DNA of 7,996 bases, taken from positions 1-7,996 of the forward strand of contig CADCUW010000069.1 of the NCBI GenBank assembly GCA_902805985.1, given 5' to 3'. This document shows, one piece after another, positions 6,712 through 7,996 of the stretch (within the stretch, counting starts at the first letter, position 1; the number at the start of each line of letters is the position of its first letter). The stretch is from an uncultured Rubrobacteraceae bacterium. Its GTDB lineage: Bacteria; Actinomycetota; Rubrobacteria; Rubrobacterales; Rubrobacteraceae. The position numbers were made by a program, and so were the translations under genes. Under the pieces are notes generated by a model, which was not told the DNA's origin, made no database searches, and saw only the letters and a list, made by a program, of their open reading frames with translations.

Positions 6712-7049
6712 GCCTGGACGCCTCGCCCGCCGAGCCGCGCGATCGCCAGCCTCAGGTCCTCGGCCATGCCGCTGTGGCCGTACTTCTCGGCCTGCGGGAT
6801 GCCCTTTCCGTATGCCTCCCTAGCGTCGTCCTCGCGGCCCAGCCCGGCGAGCACGTCCCCGAGCCTGAGGTACGCGTTCCCTTCGTCGTCGGGGTTGGCG
6901 GAGAGGTAGCGTTCGAGCGCCACCGCCTCGTCGTCGGGCCTGCCGGCGTTCCTGTATTCGTTGGCGAGCGCAAGCAATCCGGTAGGGTTCTCCGGGTTGT
7001 CCGCCAGCATCCGCTCGAAGTACTCGATCTTGTTCCCGAAGCCCTCCAC
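6708..7049 (-). CDS. Small TPR-repeat protein
   Basis: A 113-residue soluble protein, probably a protein-protein adaptor. It starts with GTG at 7049, with a perfect AGGAGGT at 7063-7057 seven bases upstream. KIEYFERMLADNPENPTGLL (7-26) leads into a first TPR-like helix pair (about 22-53, with ALANEYRNAGRPDDEAVALE) and a second (about 57-88, with AYLRLGDVLAGLGREDDARE), followed by a helical tail containing GMAEDLRLAIARLG. Tail to tail with a shorter paralog; its TAG and the paralog's TAG share the palindrome CTAG at 6708-6711. No enzyme motif is visible. A TATACT at 7087-7082 probably serves as the -10. Confidence 0.88.
   Translation of the reverse strand: MEGFGNKIEYFERMLADNPENPTGLLALANEYRNAGRPDDEAVALERYLSANPDDEGNAYLRLGDVLAGLGREDDAREAYGKGIPQAEKYGHSGMAEDLRLAIARLGGRGVQA
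6954..7028 (-). repeat. Right arm of inverted gene duplication
   Basis: Reverse-complement partner of 6478-6552, about 85% identical over 75 bases. Of the 11 differing bases only two change an amino acid (both acidic or amide exchanges: D/E and Q/E). Confidence 0.85.
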
Positions 7050-7081
7050 CCGAACTACCTCCTAAAGGTCGTGAAAGGGGC

Positions 7082-7087
7082 AGTATA
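7082..7087 (-). promoter_or_regulatory. Candidate -10 of the TPR gene
   Basis: TATACT on the minus strand, 32 bases before the GTG at 7049 and 19 bases ahead of its AGGAGGT. The -35 region (around CGATTC) is poor. Confidence 0.4.
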
Positions 7088-7137
7088 AGGTACCCTCGGA
7101 CCCGGAATCGGTGAGTACTCTGCTGACCCAGTGGCGT

Positions 7138-7185
7138 GGAAGGCGTGTCCCGCGAACTTCGGGCCGAGGGGGTTCTAAGAAGTAC
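7138..7185. repeat. 48-base intergenic repeat, copy 1
   Basis: Shares GGAAGG, GAACTTCG, GGGGGTTCT and GAAGT at identical spacing with 7829-7876. Arms GAACTTC (7154-7160) and GAAGTAC (7179-7185) pair with one mismatch. It begins 33 bases past the minus-strand stop of the DUF5946-like gene and could act as its 3' hairpin. Confidence 0.75.
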
Positions 7186-7218
7186 GGACTCCTGGTGCCC
7201 CTTGGCCACGATCCGCCC

Positions 7219-7731
7219 TTAGCGGGCCGCCCACAGGCGCACGGTCTCGTGGTGGGCGGACCACGCCCCCCACACGCTCTCGGCCCACAGGCGCGCGACC
7301 TCCCCGTACTCGGCCGGATCGACGGCCTCCAGCGCCCGGAGCACGGTGACGGCGCCCATCGAGGCGGGCGGCTCCAGCCACGTAAGGTCCAGCTTTCCCT
7401 CCTTGCCGAGCGAGGCCACCCTCTGGCGGGAGGCGTAGAGCCCTTCGGTGGGCGTCTCGCGCTCCAGCTGGAGGTGTAGCGCGACCAGGTGCACGGCCAC
7501 CGAGCGGACGGCCTGCGGGGAGGGCGTGCCGGGATGCTGGGCGCAGTAGGCGTCCACGGTGAGCTGGTGGTGGCGCATGAAGCGGAAGTCCGAGGCCTCC
7601 CTCTCCGAGAGCCTCCCGTAGGCCGCCCAGCACCCCGGCGAGGCCCCGATGTAGCGGTGGGTGGGACCCTCGAGATCCGGCACCATCGCCCCGCATCCTA
7701 CGCACGCCCTCGGGACCGCTTGCTCCTCCAT
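7219..7731 (-). CDS. DUF5946-like protein
   Basis: A 170-residue soluble protein of unknown function. The ATG at 7731 follows a GGGAGGG ribosome site at six bases. CVGCG (10-14) gives an N-terminal CxxC, with a further PGCW cysteine (C34) that may complete a small metal site. The segment RHHQLTVDAYCAQHPG (53-68) and HLVALHLQLE (81-90) are His-rich and match what I recall of DUF5946 proteins; WSAHH (157-161) near the end adds two more histidines. The pattern could fit a metal-binding helical bundle, but no catalytic assignment is safe. It has no signal peptide or membrane segment. It lies between two copies of an intergenic repeat, with the PIN-domain gene upstream on the same strand but 146 bases away, so co-transcription is uncertain. 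Confidence 0.8.
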   Translation of the reverse strand: MEEQAVPRACVGCGAMVPDLEGPTHRYIGASPGCWAAYGRLSEREASDFRFMRHHQLTVDAYCAQHPGTPSPQAVRSVAVHLVALHLQLERETPTEGLYASRQRVASLGKEGKLDLTWLEPPASMGAVTVLRALEAVDPAEYGEVARLWAESVWGAWSAHHETVRLWAAR

Positions 7732-7828
7732 GCACCGCCCTCCCCCTAGTACGCCGGCCCAGCCTCGCAGGTTAGGTTACCCCGAGTGACACCTCGACGA
7801 GAGCATGCGTCTATTCAGCTAAGTGCGC

Positions 7829-7876
7829 GGAAGGGGCGTTCTCGGAACTTCGCCTGTAGGGGGTTCTCCGAAGTTC
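7829..7876. repeat. 48-base intergenic repeat, copy 2
   Basis: Direct repeat of 7138-7185 with about 31 of 48 positions identical, concentrated in conserved blocks. In this copy the inverted arms are perfect (see 7844-7877). Confidence 0.75.
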
Positions 7877-7877
7877 C
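7844..7877 (-). terminator. Hairpin directly after the PIN-domain gene
   Basis: GGAACTTCG (7844-7852) and CGAAGTTCC (7869-7877) form a perfect 9-base stem with a 16-base loop, starting at the base next to the stop codon of the minus-strand PIN gene. A competing GTAGGG/CCCTAC stem (7856-7861 with 7876-7881) shares two bases with it. No U-tract follows. Confidence 0.5.
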
Positions 7878-7996
7878 CTACCCCAGGCTTCGTTGGAACT
7901 CAGGCGGGGTCGACACCTCGAAGCCCAGGGAGCGTGCCGGTCCGAGGTGCCTCGTGTTCCAGGTGACGATCGCGTCCGCCCCGGATTCGAAGGCGA
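7878..7996 (-). CDS. PIN-domain protein, VapC-like (C-terminal fragment, 5' end outside window)
   Basis: The last 38 residues of a gene entering from the right edge, ending with TAG at 7880-7878. The sequence AFESGADAIVTWNTRHLG followed by ARSLGFEV and STPPEF is the typical end of PIN-domain ribonucleases: a GADxIVTxN strand carrying one of the acidic metal ligands, a conserved N, then the xTPxEF strand. Such proteins are usually toxins of VapBC modules that cut tRNA or rRNA, with the antitoxin gene normally just upstream, here outside the window. Nothing downstream in the window looks like an antitoxin. Confidence 0.75.
   Translation of the reverse strand, partial: AFESGADAIVTWNTRHLGPARSLGFEVSTPPEFQRSLG

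Noticed and set aside
7771..7782. GGTTA tandem pair near the DUF5946-like promoter region
   Set aside because: Two copies of five bases with partial dyad symmetry are too little to call an operator.

Overview
The window is high-GC bacterial DNA. GC-rich third codon positions, frequent GTG starts, actinobacterial-type HxlR and TetR regulators, leaderless-looking promoters and a short primary-type sigma factor suggest a deep-branching actinobacterium. A Rubrobacter-like organism is my best guess, but this is inference from protein flavour, not a database match. No gap between genes exceeds 300 bases.

Layout. (1) 1-681, minus: 5' part of an acetamidase/formamidase gene running off the left edge. 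(2) 883-2118, minus: a complete PLP-dependent Cys/Met-metabolism (trans-sulfuration) enzyme. (3) Divergent from it, a TetR regulator (2268-2942) with a strong promoter whose predicted transcription start falls on the ATG, followed 25 bases later by the 5' portion of an FAD/NAD(P)H dehydrogenase (2968-3474). That gene loses its homology near position 3400, where a possible remnant of a convergent gene begins. (4) 3600-4265, minus: an HxlR regulator with a C-terminal sterol-carrier-like domain. (5) Divergent from it, a group-2-like sigma-70 factor (4345-5238); the two promoters overlap in about 35 bases. (6) 5453-6355, plus: an exported calcineurin-like phosphoesterase. (7) 6457-7049: two paralogous small TPR-type genes placed tail to tail, sharing one palindromic CTAG at their stop codons. 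(8) 7219-7731, minus: a DUF5946-like protein. (9) 7878-7996, minus: the 3' end of a PIN-domain (VapC-like) gene running off the right edge. Two copies of a 48-base hairpin-forming repeat lie just downstream of the last two genes.

Functionally, the centre is a regulatory cluster (TetR, HxlR, sigma factor) between metabolic genes (amide hydrolysis, sulfur amino acids) and accessory genes. I see no CRISPR array, RNA gene, insertion sequence or complete defence system. The most interesting signals are the inverted TPR pair with its mostly synonymous divergence, the 48-base 3'-end repeat, the interlocked hxlR/sigma promoters, and the decayed dehydrogenase locus.
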